From: Alphaproteobacteria bacterium
GTDB taxonomy: Bacteria > Pseudomonadota > Alphaproteobacteria > UBA8366 > Aestuariispiraceae
Assembly (NCBI GenBank): GCA_033344895.1
Contig: JAWPMN010000001.1
Coordinates: 1,116,001 to 1,180,000, forward strand
Reading direction: 5' to 3'
DNA length: 64,000 nucleotides
Below, in pieces: positions 48,529 through 57,526 of the stretch. Each line of letters opens with the position of its first letter. Positions within the stretch are counted from its first letter, which is position 1. The notes beneath the pieces were generated by a model. The model saw nothing but the letters and a program-made list of their open reading frames with translations. It did no database searches and was not told the origin of the DNA. The translations under genes and the position numbers were made by a program.

Positions 48529-48939
48529 ATGCATTTCGACACCAAATTGGCCATCGTCATCCGGGACGATCTGCTGCCCTGGCAGGGGTTGAACGTCACT
48601 GCCTTCCTGGCCGGCGGTTTGGCCGGGCGCGACCCAAACATCCTCGGCGCGGCCTATGCCGATGCCGACGGGACGGACTACGCCCCCCTGATCCGCGAAC
48701 CGATCTTCGTGCTGGCAGGAACGGCGGAGACCCTGCAACGCACCCGCCGCCGCGCCGTCGACCGGGGCCTGACGCCCGCGATCTATACCGTGGAGATGTT
48801 CTCGACCGATCATGATGATGCCAACCGTGCCGCCGTCGCCGCCGTGGCGGCGGACGCGCTGGACCTCGTGGGGGTTGCGATCCACGGCCCGCGCAAGGCA
48901 GTCGACAAGGTGATCAATGGTCTGAAGCGCCACCCCTGA
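48529..48939 (+). CDS. DUF2000 family protein
   Basis: This is a 136-residue cytoplasmic protein matching DUF2000, a fold related to peptidyl-tRNA hydrolase II. Recognisable blocks are KLAIVIRDDLLPWQGLNVTAF and PIFVLAGTAETL. It is four bases after the cupin gene, so the two form a small operon under the divergent AraC-type regulator. No substrate is known. Confidence 0.85.
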   Translation: MHFDTKLAIVIRDDLLPWQGLNVTAFLAGGLAGRDPNILGAAYADADGTDYAPLIREPIFVLAGTAETLQRTRRRAVDRGLTPAIYTVEMFSTDHDDANRAAVAAVAADALDLVGVAIHGPRKAVDKVINGLKRHP

Positions 48940-49012
48940 GGCATTCTGGCCCGGGACCTTCCGCGTCACTTCGGATACCCTACATTTCAGGCGCAAGCAT
49001 GAGGCAGCCGTG

Positions 49013-49426
49013 ATGCATCAGACGAATTCGATCCTTCTGTTCGACAGCGATTGCGTCCTCTGTTCGCGCTGGGTCCGGTTCATTTTGAGATGGGAACGGG
49101 CCCCTGAAATCCGCTTCGTCGCGGCGCAGAGCGATGCAGGGCAGGCACTTCTGGCGGAACTGGGACTGCCCCTGACCGATTGGGACACGAACTTCCTGCT
49201 GGAGACCGGTCCCAATGGCCAGGTCCTGCATGTCAGGTCCGACGCTGCCCTGGCGGTGCTGGCCCGGATGCGGGCGCCGGTCCGCTGGCTGTCGTTTCTG
49301 CGGATCGTGCCGCGGACGATGCGGGACTGGATCTATGATCGGGTGGCGCGCAACCGCTATGCCTGGTTCGGGCGGCGGGATTCCTGCCTTGTGCCGCCAC
49401 CGGAGTTGCGCACCCGCTTCCTGTAG
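49013..49426 (+). CDS. DCC-family thiol-disulfide oxidoreductase-like protein (DUF393)
   Basis: This is a 137-residue protein with the DUF393 signature FDSDCVLCSRWVRF, a CxxC within a DxxCxxC context, near the N-terminus, and IRFVAAQSDAGQ after it. Members are predicted to have a thioredoxin-like fold. GAGG lies before the ATG at 49013. It probably stands alone, 84 bases before the dehydrogenase gene. Confidence 0.87.
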   Translation: MHQTNSILLFDSDCVLCSRWVRFILRWERAPEIRFVAAQSDAGQALLAELGLPLTDWDTNFLLETGPNGQVLHVRSDAALAVLARMRAPVRWLSFLRIVPRTMRDWIYDRVARNRYAWFGRRDSCLVPPPELRTRFL

Positions 49427-49510
49427 CCCGCACCGCATTGCCAGATCGGTCCCGGTGCCGCTACCCTCCCCGGCAAGATAAAGAACAGACCTTTCCAGGG
49501 AGACGCCGAC

Positions 49511-50815
49511 ATGGCCCTGTCACCGTATTTCATGCCCACCGAAACGGGCGACACCGCATTCACCGTCGAGGCGCCCAAGATCAAGTTCGGCAGTGGCAGC
49601 CTGAAGGAAGTCGGCCAGGACGCGCTCGGCCTCGGCATGACCAAGGTTGCGGTCTATACTGACAAATGGGTCAAGGACCTGCCGGCGATGCGGGATGTCG
49701 TGGAGTCCCTGCGCGCCGCCGGGCTGGCTTTCGATGTCTATACGGAAACCGAGGTCGAACCGACGGATCAATCCTTCAAGGCCGGGACACAATTCGCGGT
49801 CGACGGCGGGTTCGACGGGTTCATTTCTGTCGGTGGCGGGTCGGTCATTGATACGGCGAAGGCCGCCAATCTCTACAGCACCTATCCCGACGATTTTCTG
49901 GCCTATGTGAATGCACCGGTGGGTCAGGCGAAGCCTGTTCCAGGGCCGCTGAAGCCGCATATCGCCTGCCCGACGACCTTCGGCACGGCGTCGGAATGTA
50001 CCGGCATCGCCGTTTTCGACTTTCTGGAAATGGAGGCAAAGACCGGCATTGCCAGTCCGCGCCTGCGTCCGTCGCTGGGGGTGCTGGATCCGGCCAATCT
50101 TGCCAGCCTGCCGAAGCTCGTTCTGGCCGCAAACGGGTTCGACGTCTTCACCCATGCCTTCGAGAGCCTGACGGCCCGCCCGTTCACGCATCGTGCAAAA
50201 CCCGCCGATCCGAGCAAGCGGCCGCTGAGCCAGGGCGCCAACCCCTATTCCGACATTGCCTGCCAGGAGGCGATCCGGCTGGTCGGCGGGCATCTGGTCG
50301 GCGCCGTGAACGACCCGTCGGACGAGGATTACGAGGCCCTGATGTTCGCCGGGATGCTGGCCGGGATCGGTTTCGGCAATGCCGGCTGTCACGTGCCGCA
50401 TGCCATGTCCTATGCCGTGGCCGGGTTGGTCCGGGACTATCAGGCTGAAGGCTGGCCGTCGAACCATCCGCTGGTGCCGCACGGGATCAGTGTCATCGTC
50501 AATGCCCCTGCCGTGTTCCGCATGACCGGCCCGGCCTGCCCGGAACGCCACCGCATGGGGGCCGAAGCCATGGGAGCGACCGCCGAGGAACTGGGTGACC
50601 TGCCGCCCGGCGACGCCCTGGCCGACCGGATCGAAATCATGATGCGCGCAACAGGGGTTCCCAACGGATTGAGCGGTGTCGGCTATACCGACGACGACCT
50701 GGACAATCTGGTCGCAAAGGCCGCCCCGCAACGCCGATTGCTGGACAACGCCCCTCTGCCGGTGGCGGAAGCCGAATTGCGCGGCCTGTTTCGGGATGCG
50801 CTGCGCTACTGGTAA
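49511..50815 (+). CDS. Iron-containing hydroxyacid-oxoacid transhydrogenase-type dehydrogenase
   Basis: This is a 434-residue group III iron-dependent alcohol dehydrogenase. Substantial agreement with the ADHFE1/HOT branch is seen in GKI-type FGSGSLKEVG, GGGSVIDTAKAANLY, CPTTFGTASECTGIAVFD, and HPLVPHGISVIVNAPAVF. HOT enzymes couple oxidation of 4-hydroxybutyrate to reduction of 2-oxoglutarate, without net NAD. The metal site histidines (NAGCHVPHAMSY) are present. GGGAGA precedes the ATG. Confidence 0.9.
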   Translation: MALSPYFMPTETGDTAFTVEAPKIKFGSGSLKEVGQDALGLGMTKVAVYTDKWVKDLPAMRDVVESLRAAGLAFDVYTETEVEPTDQSFKAGTQFAVDGGFDGFISVGGGSVIDTAKAANLYSTYPDDFLAYVNAPVGQAKPVPGPLKPHIACPTTFGTASECTGIAVFDFLEMEAKTGIASPRLRPSLGVLDPANLASLPKLVLAANGFDVFTHAFESLTARPFTHRAKPADPSKRPLSQGANPYSDIACQEAIRLVGGHLVGAVNDPSDEDYEALMFAGMLAGIGFGNAGCHVPHAMSYAVAGLVRDYQAEGWPSNHPLVPHGISVIVNAPAVFRMTGPACPERHRMGAEAMGATAEELGDLPPGDALADRIEIMMRATGVPNGLSGVGYTDDDLDNLVAKAAPQRRLLDNAPLPVAEAELRGLFRDALRYW

Positions 50816-50833
50816 CGATTGCAGCAGATCGTT

Positions 50834-50897
50834 TCGATTTCGGCACGTCGTGCGAGCTCGACAGTAAGGCCACACATGCGAAATCCGCCGAAATCGA
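50834..50897. repeat. Inverted repeat after the dehydrogenase gene
   Basis: TCGATTTCGGC (50834-50844) and GCCGAAATCGA (50887-50897) are perfect complements 42 bases apart. The element lies 19 bases after the dehydrogenase stop and has no T-run. The 289 bases 50816-51104 hold this repeat and a TATATA box (51057-51062) that may be the -10 of the zinc-ribbon gene; no other gene is seen. Confidence 0.55.
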
Positions 50898-51104
50898 GAC
50901 AATCCGCCGCACTTTGGTGCACGATTGCAGCCGGATTTCTGTTTCCCGCTTGGATTCCAGGGGGTTGCGCAAGTTGCACGGCTGAATCCGCGAGCTATGC
51001 ATTAAATTTCTGTCTGAATTGTGAATGTGACAGTGGTTTTTCAAACAGGCCTGAGCTATATAAGCGGCCGGTGATTGACGCTAACAGATCACATGGATGG
51101 AAAT

Positions 51105-51275
51105 ATGAGCGATTCTAGCAAGAATAAAAAACCGGAATCTGACCGGAAATACGAAGCGAAAACGCGCAAGTGCCTGATGTGCCGGACCGAGTTCAAGAGC
51201 TCCTGGCCGGGTGAACGCGTCTGCTCGAACTGCAAGCAGACCAGCGCGTGGAACGAGCCTTCCATCGCGGCGTAA
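51105..51275 (+). CDS. Small zinc-ribbon protein
   Basis: This is a 56-residue protein with a Lys/Asp-rich N-terminus and two CxxC pairs, CLMC and CSNC, 15 residues apart. The spacing matches a treble-clef or zinc ribbon. Similar tiny proteins are common in Alphaproteobacteria with no known role; RNA or DNA binding is plausible. GATGGAAAT precedes the ATG. It has its own terminator. Confidence 0.82.
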   Translation: MSDSSKNKKPESDRKYEAKTRKCLMCRTEFKSSWPGERVCSNCKQTSAWNEPSIAA

Positions 51276-51283
51276 AAAGGTAT

Positions 51284-51339
51284 CCCGGCGTCTGACGCCG
51301 GGCATCGCGACCGCCCGATTTCGGGCGGTTTCGCTTTTT
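51284..51339 (+). terminator. Double-hairpin terminator of the zinc-ribbon gene
   Basis: A first stem CCCGGCGT/ACGCCGGG (51284-51302, three-base loop) is followed by a second, ACCGCCCG/CGGGCGGT (51310-51329, loop ATTT), then TTCGCTTTTT. The second stem and T-run form a classical intrinsic terminator. Confidence 0.88.
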
Positions 51340-51380
51340 GGACTACGGCCCGCGCCAATCCGGCAGCGGGACGAAACACG

Positions 51381-51432
51381 AAAAACGCATCCGTTCGACA
51401 CCGCACACCGCGGAATGGACGGATGCGTTTTT
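51381..51432. terminator. Long inverted repeat, bidirectional terminator
   Basis: AAAAACGCATCCGT and ACGGATGCGTTTTT are perfect 14-base complements around a 24-base loop. Flanking GAAAC and GTTTC extend the stem with a two-base bulge. The T-runs on both strands suit termination of the minus-strand SAM hydrolase gene and back-up termination for the zinc-ribbon gene. Confidence 0.8.
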
Positions 51433-51442
51433 CGTTTCGGGA

Positions 51443-52183
51443 TCAGATCTCGATCGTGTCGCCGACACGCAGACCGTATTTTTCCGCCGCACTGCCGCCA
51501 TTCACGGCGATCTCGACCAGTCCCAGACTGTTTTCATACCAGAAACCGAACCGCTCCGGCACGTCCGAGAAGGTGCGCGCCCGCGGCGGTGACGTCCCGT
51601 CCGGCAGGGTGACCCGCACCGGGTCTTTAAGGGCCAATGCTCGCAGCCCCGTCATCGCATTGCCGTATCCGTCGATGTAGAGAATCTGGGCCAGATCATC
51701 GGGCCAGTCCGCACCGGGACGGGATGGCGGATTGGGCATGGCCGGCACACAGGCGGGTTTGCGCCCCATCGCCCATCGCGCGGCCGCGGGCGCGAACAGG
51801 TCGCGGCCGTGGAAACTGGCCGACAGGCGTTCCGGTCGCCATTGCAGGGTAAACCGCGCGACACGGGACGCCCGGCGCAGGGCGATCTCGAACAACCCGT
51901 TATCCGGACCGATCAGGCAGCGGTCATCCGCCTCGACCAGCAGGGCCTCGCGGGCGCTGCCGACACCCGGATCAACCACGGCCACGACCATGGCGTCCGC
52001 CGGCAAGTCTTCCAAGACCGCGGCCAGCAGATAGGAGGACGCCATTGGGTCCATGGCCGGCGCATCGTGCATCAGATCGACGATCCGCGCCTCCGGCCAG
52101 GTGGCGTAGATTGCGCCGTGCATCTGGCCGACATAGGGACCGTCGGTTCGGAAATCGGTAAACAGAAAGATCGGTGCCGTCAT
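51443..52183 (-). CDS. SAM hydroxide adenosyltransferase (DUF62, SAM hydrolase)
   Basis: This is a 246-residue member of the DUF62 family, which splits S-adenosylmethionine to adenosine and methionine. Conserved blocks are FLFTDFRTDGPYVGQMHG, VVDPGVGS, DNGLF and FHGRDLFAPAAA. The physiological purpose is unclear for the whole family. speD, which consumes SAM, lies 4.7 kb away and is not linked. It is 13 bases after the FMN-reductase gene. Confidence 0.92.
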   Translation of the reverse strand: MTAPIFLFTDFRTDGPYVGQMHGAIYATWPEARIVDLMHDAPAMDPMASSYLLAAVLEDLPADAMVVAVVDPGVGSAREALLVEADDRCLIGPDNGLFEIALRRASRVARFTLQWRPERLSASFHGRDLFAPAAARWAMGRKPACVPAMPNPPSRPGADWPDDLAQILYIDGYGNAMTGLRALALKDPVRVTLPDGTSPPRARTFSDVPERFGFWYENSLGLVEIAVNGGSAAEKYGLRVGDTIEI

Positions 52184-52196
52184 GCGGCGCAGTCTA

Positions 52197-52775
52197 TCAG
52201 GCGATCAGCTTCCCCGTCACCTCCGCCAAGGTCGCCCCGACGGCTTTAACCTGCTTTTCCCGGTCCGGGTCGGTAATCGATCCGTCTTCCGCCAGAATTT
52301 TCTTGGCCCCGCTGACCGCGACCTGGTTCGGAATGACGGTCATGCCGATATTGCCCAGGATCGCCCGGACGTGGACCAGCCCCCGCAGGCCGCCCAGCGC
52401 CCCGGCCGATGCGGAGATCAACCCTGCCGTCTTGCCGCGCAGATACTGACTGCCAGGGCCGTTCGGTCCCGGGCGCGATACCCAGTCGATTGTGTTCTTC
52501 AACAAGGGCGTGATCGAACTGTTGTATTCGGGGCAGGCCAGCAGCAGACCGTGATGCGCACCGAACAAGGCCTGCAGTTTCGCACCGTTCTCCGGCAGGC
52601 CTTCCGCGGCCTCCAGGTCCTCGTCCACCAGCGGCATGGGATAGTCCCGAAGGTCGATCACGGTTACTTCCGCCCCCGCCTCACGAGCACCGGCAACCGC
52701 GGTCTTCAGAACCTTCTTGTTCATCGAGTCGCGTCGGGCGCTGCCGGCGAAGGCAAGCAGTTTCACGGTCGGCAT
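52197..52775 (-). CDS. NADPH-dependent FMN reductase family protein
   Basis: This is a 192-residue flavodoxin-like oxidoreductase. The FMN phosphate loop is GSARRDSMNKK, and the flavin-edge block is CPEYNSSITPLLKNTIDW. Relatives include ChrR/YieF quinone reductases that lower oxidative stress. It precedes the SAM-hydrolase gene in the same orientation, 13 bases apart. Confidence 0.92.
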   Translation of the reverse strand: MPTVKLLAFAGSARRDSMNKKVLKTAVAGAREAGAEVTVIDLRDYPMPLVDEDLEAAEGLPENGAKLQALFGAHHGLLLACPEYNSSITPLLKNTIDWVSRPGPNGPGSQYLRGKTAGLISASAGALGGLRGLVHVRAILGNIGMTVIPNQVAVSGAKKILAEDGSITDPDREKQVKAVGATLAEVTGKLIA

Positions 52776-52958
52776 ATGGTCGATTCCCCTGTCCGTTCGA
52801 GTTCATGTGCGTTTGGTGACCCTCACCTAGTTAGGAAGGACAGGAATTCCGGCAAGTCCCGGAGCGGCACCGATGGCCCCACGCGGCTGGACGGATCGTC
52901 CGCAAAGGTCTAAAAGCCGCGCAACGCACACATCGTAGACAATCTTGGGATCCTCGCG

Positions 52959-53687
52959 ATGCGCCTCGGCATTCTTGAAGCCGGACGTCCACCCGCGCCG
53001 CTGGACGAAACCCATGGCCGTTATCCGGCCATGTTCGCTGACCTGCTTCGCCCGCACCTGCCGGCGGAGACGGAAATCGTCACCTATGCAGTGATCGACA
53101 GCGAATTCCCGGATTCCGCCGTAGACTGCGACGCCTGGCTGATCACGGGCAGCGCCTATGGCGTTTATGATCCGGATCCCTGGATCGCAACACTGAAGGA
53201 TTTCGCCCGTGCGGTCGCCGATGCCGGGGTGCCGATGGTCGGTATATGCTTCGGCCATCAGCTGATTTCGGAAGTGCTCGGCGGAAAGGCGGTCAAGTCC
53301 GACAAGGGCTGGGGCGTTGGCGCACATCGCTATGCGCTGAAGAACCGGCCGGAATGGTTGCCCGAAGGTGGCGATATCGAATTCGACACCTATGTATCCC
53401 ATCAGGATCAGGTGACGGAACCGCCCCCCGGCGCCCAGGTGCTGGCCGGCAGCGACTTCTGCCCGAACGCCATGCTGGCAATCGGTGACCGGATCCTGAC
53501 CCTGCAAAGCCACCCGGAAATGCCCAGCGGCTATGTCGGGGACCTTTACACCCTGCGCCGCGAACGCATTGGTGCGGAACGCATCGACGCAGCGATGCAG
53601 ACAATCGTTGATACGCCGCGCGCGCCCGACGCCGACCGCGTCGCCGCCTGGATCGGCGCCTTTCTGACACACACGCTCAAAGCCTGA
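52959..53687 (+). CDS. Class I glutamine amidotransferase-like protein
   Basis: This is a 242-residue stand-alone amidotransferase domain. The nucleophile elbow is GICFGHQLI, with the Cys-His-Glu triad completed by SHPEMPSG. The N-terminal GILEAGRPP and the ITGSAYGVYD loop fit the GuaA-like or YfeJ-type group, not a biosynthetic subunit. The amine acceptor partner is unknown. typA follows after 20 bases. Confidence 0.88.
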   Translation: MRLGILEAGRPPAPLDETHGRYPAMFADLLRPHLPAETEIVTYAVIDSEFPDSAVDCDAWLITGSAYGVYDPDPWIATLKDFARAVADAGVPMVGICFGHQLISEVLGGKAVKSDKGWGVGAHRYALKNRPEWLPEGGDIEFDTYVSHQDQVTEPPPGAQVLAGSDFCPNAMLAIGDRILTLQSHPEMPSGYVGDLYTLRRERIGAERIDAAMQTIVDTPRAPDADRVAAWIGAFLTHTLKA

Positions 53688-53707
53688 GCCTTCTCAAGGA
53701 CCGCCCA

Positions 53708-55534
53708 ATGGACCTTCGCAACATTGCCATTATTGCCCATGTCGACCACGGCAAGACCACCATGGTCGACAAGCTTCTGACCCAGTCCGGCGCGGTGCAG
53801 TCGCATCAGCAGATCGCCGAACGGGCGATGGATTCCAACGATCTGGAGAAGGAACGCGGGATCACGATCCTGGCGAAATGCACCTCCGTCGAATGGAAGG
53901 GCACCCGCATCAACATCGTCGACACCCCCGGTCACGCCGATTTCGGGGGCGAAGTGGAACGCATCCTGTCCATGGTCGACGGGGTGGTGCTGCTGGTCGA
54001 CGCGGCCGAAGGCCCGATGCCGCAAACCAAGTTCGTCACCATCAAGGCGCTGGAGCTGGGCCTGAAGCCGATCGTTGTCATCAACAAGGTCGACAAGCCG
54101 GACGCCCGCCCCGACTGGGTGATCGATCAGGTGTTCGATCTGTTTGTCGCCCTGGACGCGAATGAAGATCAGCTCGACTTCCCGGTGCTCTACGCTTCCG
54201 CCAAACAGGGCTGGGCTGCGCGCGGCCTGGAGGACGATCGCACCGATCTGACGCCGCTGTTCGAAACCGTGCTGGACAAGGTATCGGCCCCGGTCGCCGA
54301 TGCGGACGGTCCTTTCCGCATGCTGGTGACGACGCTCGAAAGCGACCCCTATCTGGGTCGTATCCTGACGGGGCGCATCGAATCCGGCTCCATCGCCGTG
54401 AATCGCACGGTCAAGGGTCTGGGTCGCAACGGCAAGACGCTGGAAACCGGACGCCTGACAAAACTGCTGGCCTTCCGTGGCCTGAAACGGGAGCCGGTGG
54501 AGCACGCCAGCGCCGGCGATATCGTCGCAATCGCCGGCATGACCGTCGCCACCGTGGCCGATACGATCTGCGACCCGTCCGTCACCGAACCGGTGCCGGG
54601 CCGTCCGATTGCGCCGCCCACCATGGCCATGACCGTATCGGTCAATGACAGCCCGCTGGCCGGTCGCGAGGGCGACAAGTTGACCGGACGCATGATCGGC
54701 GACCGCCTGATGCGCGAGGCGGAAAGCAATGTCGCGATCCGCGTCACCGAAAGCGCCGAGAAGGACGCCTATGAGGTCGCCGGGCGCGGCGAGTTGCAGC
54801 TGGGCGTGCTGCTGGAAACGCTGCGCCGCGAAGGCTTCGAACTGACCGTGGGCCCGCCGCGTGTCCTGTTCCGGGAAGATGAGAACGGCAACCGCATTGA
54901 GCCGATTGAGGAAGCGCAGATCGACGTTGACGAGGAATTCGCCGGCGTCGTCGTCGAAAAGCTGGGCCTGCGCAAGGGCGAGATGCAGGAGATGCACCCG
55001 TCCGGCGGCGGCAAGACCCGCATCGTTTTCGAGATCCCGTCGCGCGGCCTGATCGGATATCAGGGCGAATTCCTGGCCGACACGCGCGGCACCGGCATCC
55101 TGTCGCGGATGTTCAAGGGCTTCGCCCCTTACAAGGGTCCGATTCCGGGTCGCCGTGCCGGTGTGTTGATTTCCGCCGAACAGGGTACGGCCGTCCCCTA
55201 TGCACTGTACAATCTGGAGGAACGCGGGCCACTGTTCGTCGATCCGGGCGACCCGGTCTATTCCGGCATGATCCTAGGAGAACACAACAAGGGCCAGGAC
55301 CTGGAAGTGAACCCGCTGAAGGCCAAGCAACTGACCAACTTCCGCGCGTCGGGCAAGGATGATGCGATCAAGCTGACCCCGCCGATCCGCCGGACGCTGG
55401 AGGAGGCCCTAGCCTATATTCAGGACGATGAGCGCGTCGAGGTCACGCCGCAGTCGATCCGCCTGCGCAAGGCATTGCTGGACCCGCATGAGCGCAAACG
55501 CGACAAGCGCCGGCGCGAAGCGGAAATGGTCTGA
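53708..55534 (+). CDS. typA: Ribosome-associated GTPase TypA/BipA
   Basis: This is a 608-residue translational GTPase for stress and cold growth, and ribosome assembly. G1 is HVDHGKTT, switch I is [11 protein letters not shown]3 is DTPGHADF and G4 is NKVDKPDA. Domains II-V and the BipA-specific C-terminus ([20 protein letters not shown]) follow. AAGGA precedes the ATG. Confidence 0.97.
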   Translation: MDLRNIAIIAHVDHGKTTMVDKLLTQSGAVQSHQQIAERAMDSNDLEKERGITILAKCTSVEWKGTRINIVDTPGHADFGGEVERILSMVDGVVLLVDAAEGPMPQTKFVTIKALELGLKPIVVINKVDKPDARPDWVIDQVFDLFVALDANEDQLDFPVLYASAKQGWAARGLEDDRTDLTPLFETVLDKVSAPVADADGPFRMLVTTLESDPYLGRILTGRIESGSIAVNRTVKGLGRNGKTLETGRLTKLLAFRGLKREPVEHASAGDIVAIAGMTVATVADTICDPSVTEPVPGRPIAPPTMAMTVSVNDSPLAGREGDKLTGRMIGDRLMREAESNVAIRVTESAEKDAYEVAGRGELQLGVLLETLRREGFELTVGPPRVLFREDENGNRIEPIEEAQIDVDEEFAGVVVEKLGLRKGEMQEMHPSGGGKTRIVFEIPSRGLIGYQGEFLADTRGTGILSRMFKGFAPYKGPIPGRRAGVLISAEQGTAVPYALYNLEERGPLFVDPGDPVYSGMILGEHNKGQDLEVNPLKAKQLTNFRASGKDDAIKLTPPIRRTLEEALAYIQDDERVEVTPQSIRLRKALLDPHERKRDKRRREAEMV

Positions 55535-55545
55535 TTGGAGGGGCC

Positions 55546-56199
55546 ATGGCGCCCAGGATCGCCTTCCTGCACACAGCATCGGTTCATGAGCCGACTTTCC
55601 GCGACCTGATCGCCGAATTGGCGCCGGATGCGGAACAGGTCCATGCCATTCATCCGGAATGGCTGGACCGGGCACGGCAGGACGGCCTGGGCCCCGGCCT
55701 GCATGCCACCGTCACCGATCGCCTCACCGCCCTATCGGCACAGGCAGACGCAGTCCTGTGTACCTGCTCCACCCTGGGGCCGGTGGCCGACGCCCTGTCG
55801 CAAACCGACCGGCGAATCCTGCGCATCGACCGCCCGCTCATGGCCAAGGCCGCGGCGACCCCCGGTACCGCCGTCGTCGCCCTGTGCCTCGACAGCACGC
55901 GGGAAACGACGCTGGCGCTGCTGGACGACGCCTTTGCAGCGGCCGGGCGGGATCGCGACCGGGTCCTGTGTCTTTGCGCCGAGGCCTGGCAACATTTCGA
56001 GGCAGGGGACCGGAACGGTTTTGCCGAGGCCATCGCGGACCGGGTCAGAAGCACGGTCGCCGACACGCCCTCCGCCGGCTGCATCGTCCTGGCGCAGGCG
56101 TCCATGGCTGTTGCCGGCCCGTTGCTCTCGGATCTCGGCCTGCCGGTCTACGCGTCTCCCCGTCTCGGCGTGGAGGCCGCATTGGCGCTCGCAAAATGA
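55546..56199 (+). CDS. Asp/Glu racemase-like protein lacking one catalytic cysteine
   Basis: This is a 217-residue protein of the Asp/Glu/hydantoin racemase superfamily, with a first cysteine block VLCTCSTLGPV and a C-terminal CIVLAQASMAVAG. In two-cysteine racemases the latter position usually carries a Cys; here it is Ala-Ser, so it may be a one-base enzyme such as a decarboxylase or isomerase. TTGGAGGGG is its ribosome site, 11 bases after typA. It overlaps the GNAT gene by four bases. Confidence 0.75.
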   Translation: MAPRIAFLHTASVHEPTFRDLIAELAPDAEQVHAIHPEWLDRARQDGLGPGLHATVTDRLTALSAQADAVLCTCSTLGPVADALSQTDRRILRIDRPLMAKAAATPGTAVVALCLDSTRETTLALLDDAFAAAGRDRDRVLCLCAEAWQHFEAGDRNGFAEAIADRVRSTVADTPSAGCIVLAQASMAVAGPLLSDLGLPVYASPRLGVEAALALAK

Positions 56200-56711
56200 G
56201 AGAGACTGTCGCGACAACCGAACGATTGATCCTGCGCCCCTGGACCCTTGCAGATCAGCCCCGACTGTCGACCCTTCTGACCGACCCCATCACCATGAAA
56301 CACTGGCCCGAGCCATTCGACGCGGACGATGTCCGCCACTGGCTGGAACGGGCCCTGCAATGCTGGCAAGAGGATCGGTTGGGGCGCTGGGCGGTCGAAC
56401 GTCGGGCCGACGGGCTCGTTCTGGGGGATTGCGGACTGGTTCCGACAGAACTGGACGGCGAAGCGGTCACCGACCTTGGATACATTCTTCAGGCCCCGCA
56501 TCACGGTCAGGGCTATGGAAAGGAAGCAGCCGCCGCGGCCCTGCATTATGGCACCGAGATACTGGGACTGAACAATATCGTCTGCCATATGGCGGAAGAT
56601 AACATCCCGTCCCGACGTACTGCCGAAGCCCTGGGAATGGCGGAAACACGGCGCTTCACCCACACCGGAAACCGCAACAAAACCCACATCATCTATCGCC
56701 TTCCCAACTAA
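56196..56711 (+). CDS. GNAT N-acetyltransferase, RimJ/RimL type
   Basis: This is a 171-residue acetyltransferase with the N-terminal TERLILRPW and the acetyl-CoA loop HHGQGYGKEAAAAAL of the RimJ/RimL branch. NRNKTHIIYRL ends it. Relatives acetylate protein N-termini or small amines. The start overlaps the upstream stop as ATGA, so it is co-translated with the racemase-like protein. Confidence 0.9.
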   Translation: MRETVATTERLILRPWTLADQPRLSTLLTDPITMKHWPEPFDADDVRHWLERALQCWQEDRLGRWAVERRADGLVLGDCGLVPTELDGEAVTDLGYILQAPHHGQGYGKEAAAAALHYGTEILGLNNIVCHMAEDNIPSRRTAEALGMAETRRFTHTGNRNKTHIIYRLPN

Positions 56712-56928
56712 AAACCGGATTTCCAACCCTCACAAAACACCAATGCGTTTTGTGCATGGCTGCATTGGCATGAGGTCATGAGCGCCCGTTCAAATTTCCC
56801 TATGCAGTGAAATCAATTCGAGGCATAACCCGGCCAATCCCGATCACGACGGCCGCATGAAGCGGTCGCAAGAGGGTCGTTCCCTGGAACGGGTCGGGGC
56901 GGAACATCTACTGGTAGGAGAGACGCCG

Positions 56929-57426
56929 ATGCCGCGTGACGACATCGCTCTTTCCCGACTGGGGACGGCCGCGGACAAGTTCCAAAGCGACTCCCATGAG
57001 GACAAGGGCGCAGTAAACGAAGCCACCGTAATCCCCTTCCCTTCGCAGGACGGGCGATTGGACCATTTCATCAAACGCGATGGCATGGTCTATGCGGGAA
57101 CCCATCTTCTGATCGACGTCTGGAACGGTCAGAATCTGGACGATATCGACCATATCGAAGAGACGCTGAAGGAATGCGTGGAAGTGGCCGGGGCAACCCT
57201 GCTGCATTGCCATCTGCATCGCTTCAACCCGGAAGGCGTGTCCGGTGTTCTGGTGCTGGCCGAGAGCCATATCTCGATCCACACCTGGCCGGAAATGGGC
57301 TACGCCGCCCTGGATGTCTTCATGTGCGGCGACAGTGAACCGCATAAGGCGATCGACGTGCTGAAACGCGGTTTCTGCACCGAGAATGTCCAGGTCGACG
57401 ACGTGCGCCGGGGTCGCGTTTCCTAA
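56929..57426 (+). CDS. speD: S-adenosylmethionine decarboxylase proenzyme
   Basis: This 165-residue proenzyme would self-cleave before Ser113 in LAESHISIHTWPE to form the pyruvoyl cofactor. The core starts at about residue 46 (HFIKRDGMVYAGTHLLIDVW). The 45 residues before it, NDIALS-type and polar, are an extension not found in the short bacterial class. TAGGAG precedes the ATG at 56929; an ATG 72 bases earlier lacks a site. It provides aminopropyl donor for speE, its neighbour. Confidence 0.95.
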   Translation: MPRDDIALSRLGTAADKFQSDSHEDKGAVNEATVIPFPSQDGRLDHFIKRDGMVYAGTHLLIDVWNGQNLDDIDHIEETLKECVEVAGATLLHCHLHRFNPEGVSGVLVLAESHISIHTWPEMGYAALDVFMCGDSEPHKAIDVLKRGFCTENVQVDDVRRGRVS

Positions 57427-57450
57427 GCGACACAGTTTCATGGTATCGAA

Positions 57451-57492
57451 CGGTCGGGCATGGCGGTAGCATTGCCCGGACCGCTTCTTTTT
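57451..57492 (+). terminator. Terminator-like hairpin between speD and speE
   Basis: CGGTCGGGCA and TGCCCGGACCG pair with a single bulged C around a 12-base loop, followed by CTTCTTTTT. It begins 24 bases after the speD stop and ends 34 bases before speE, so it may limit speE expression or divide the two into separate units. Confidence 0.7.
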
Positions 57493-57526
57493 GTACCGCT
57501 TCGTTTTGCAGATACGGGAGTAGACG

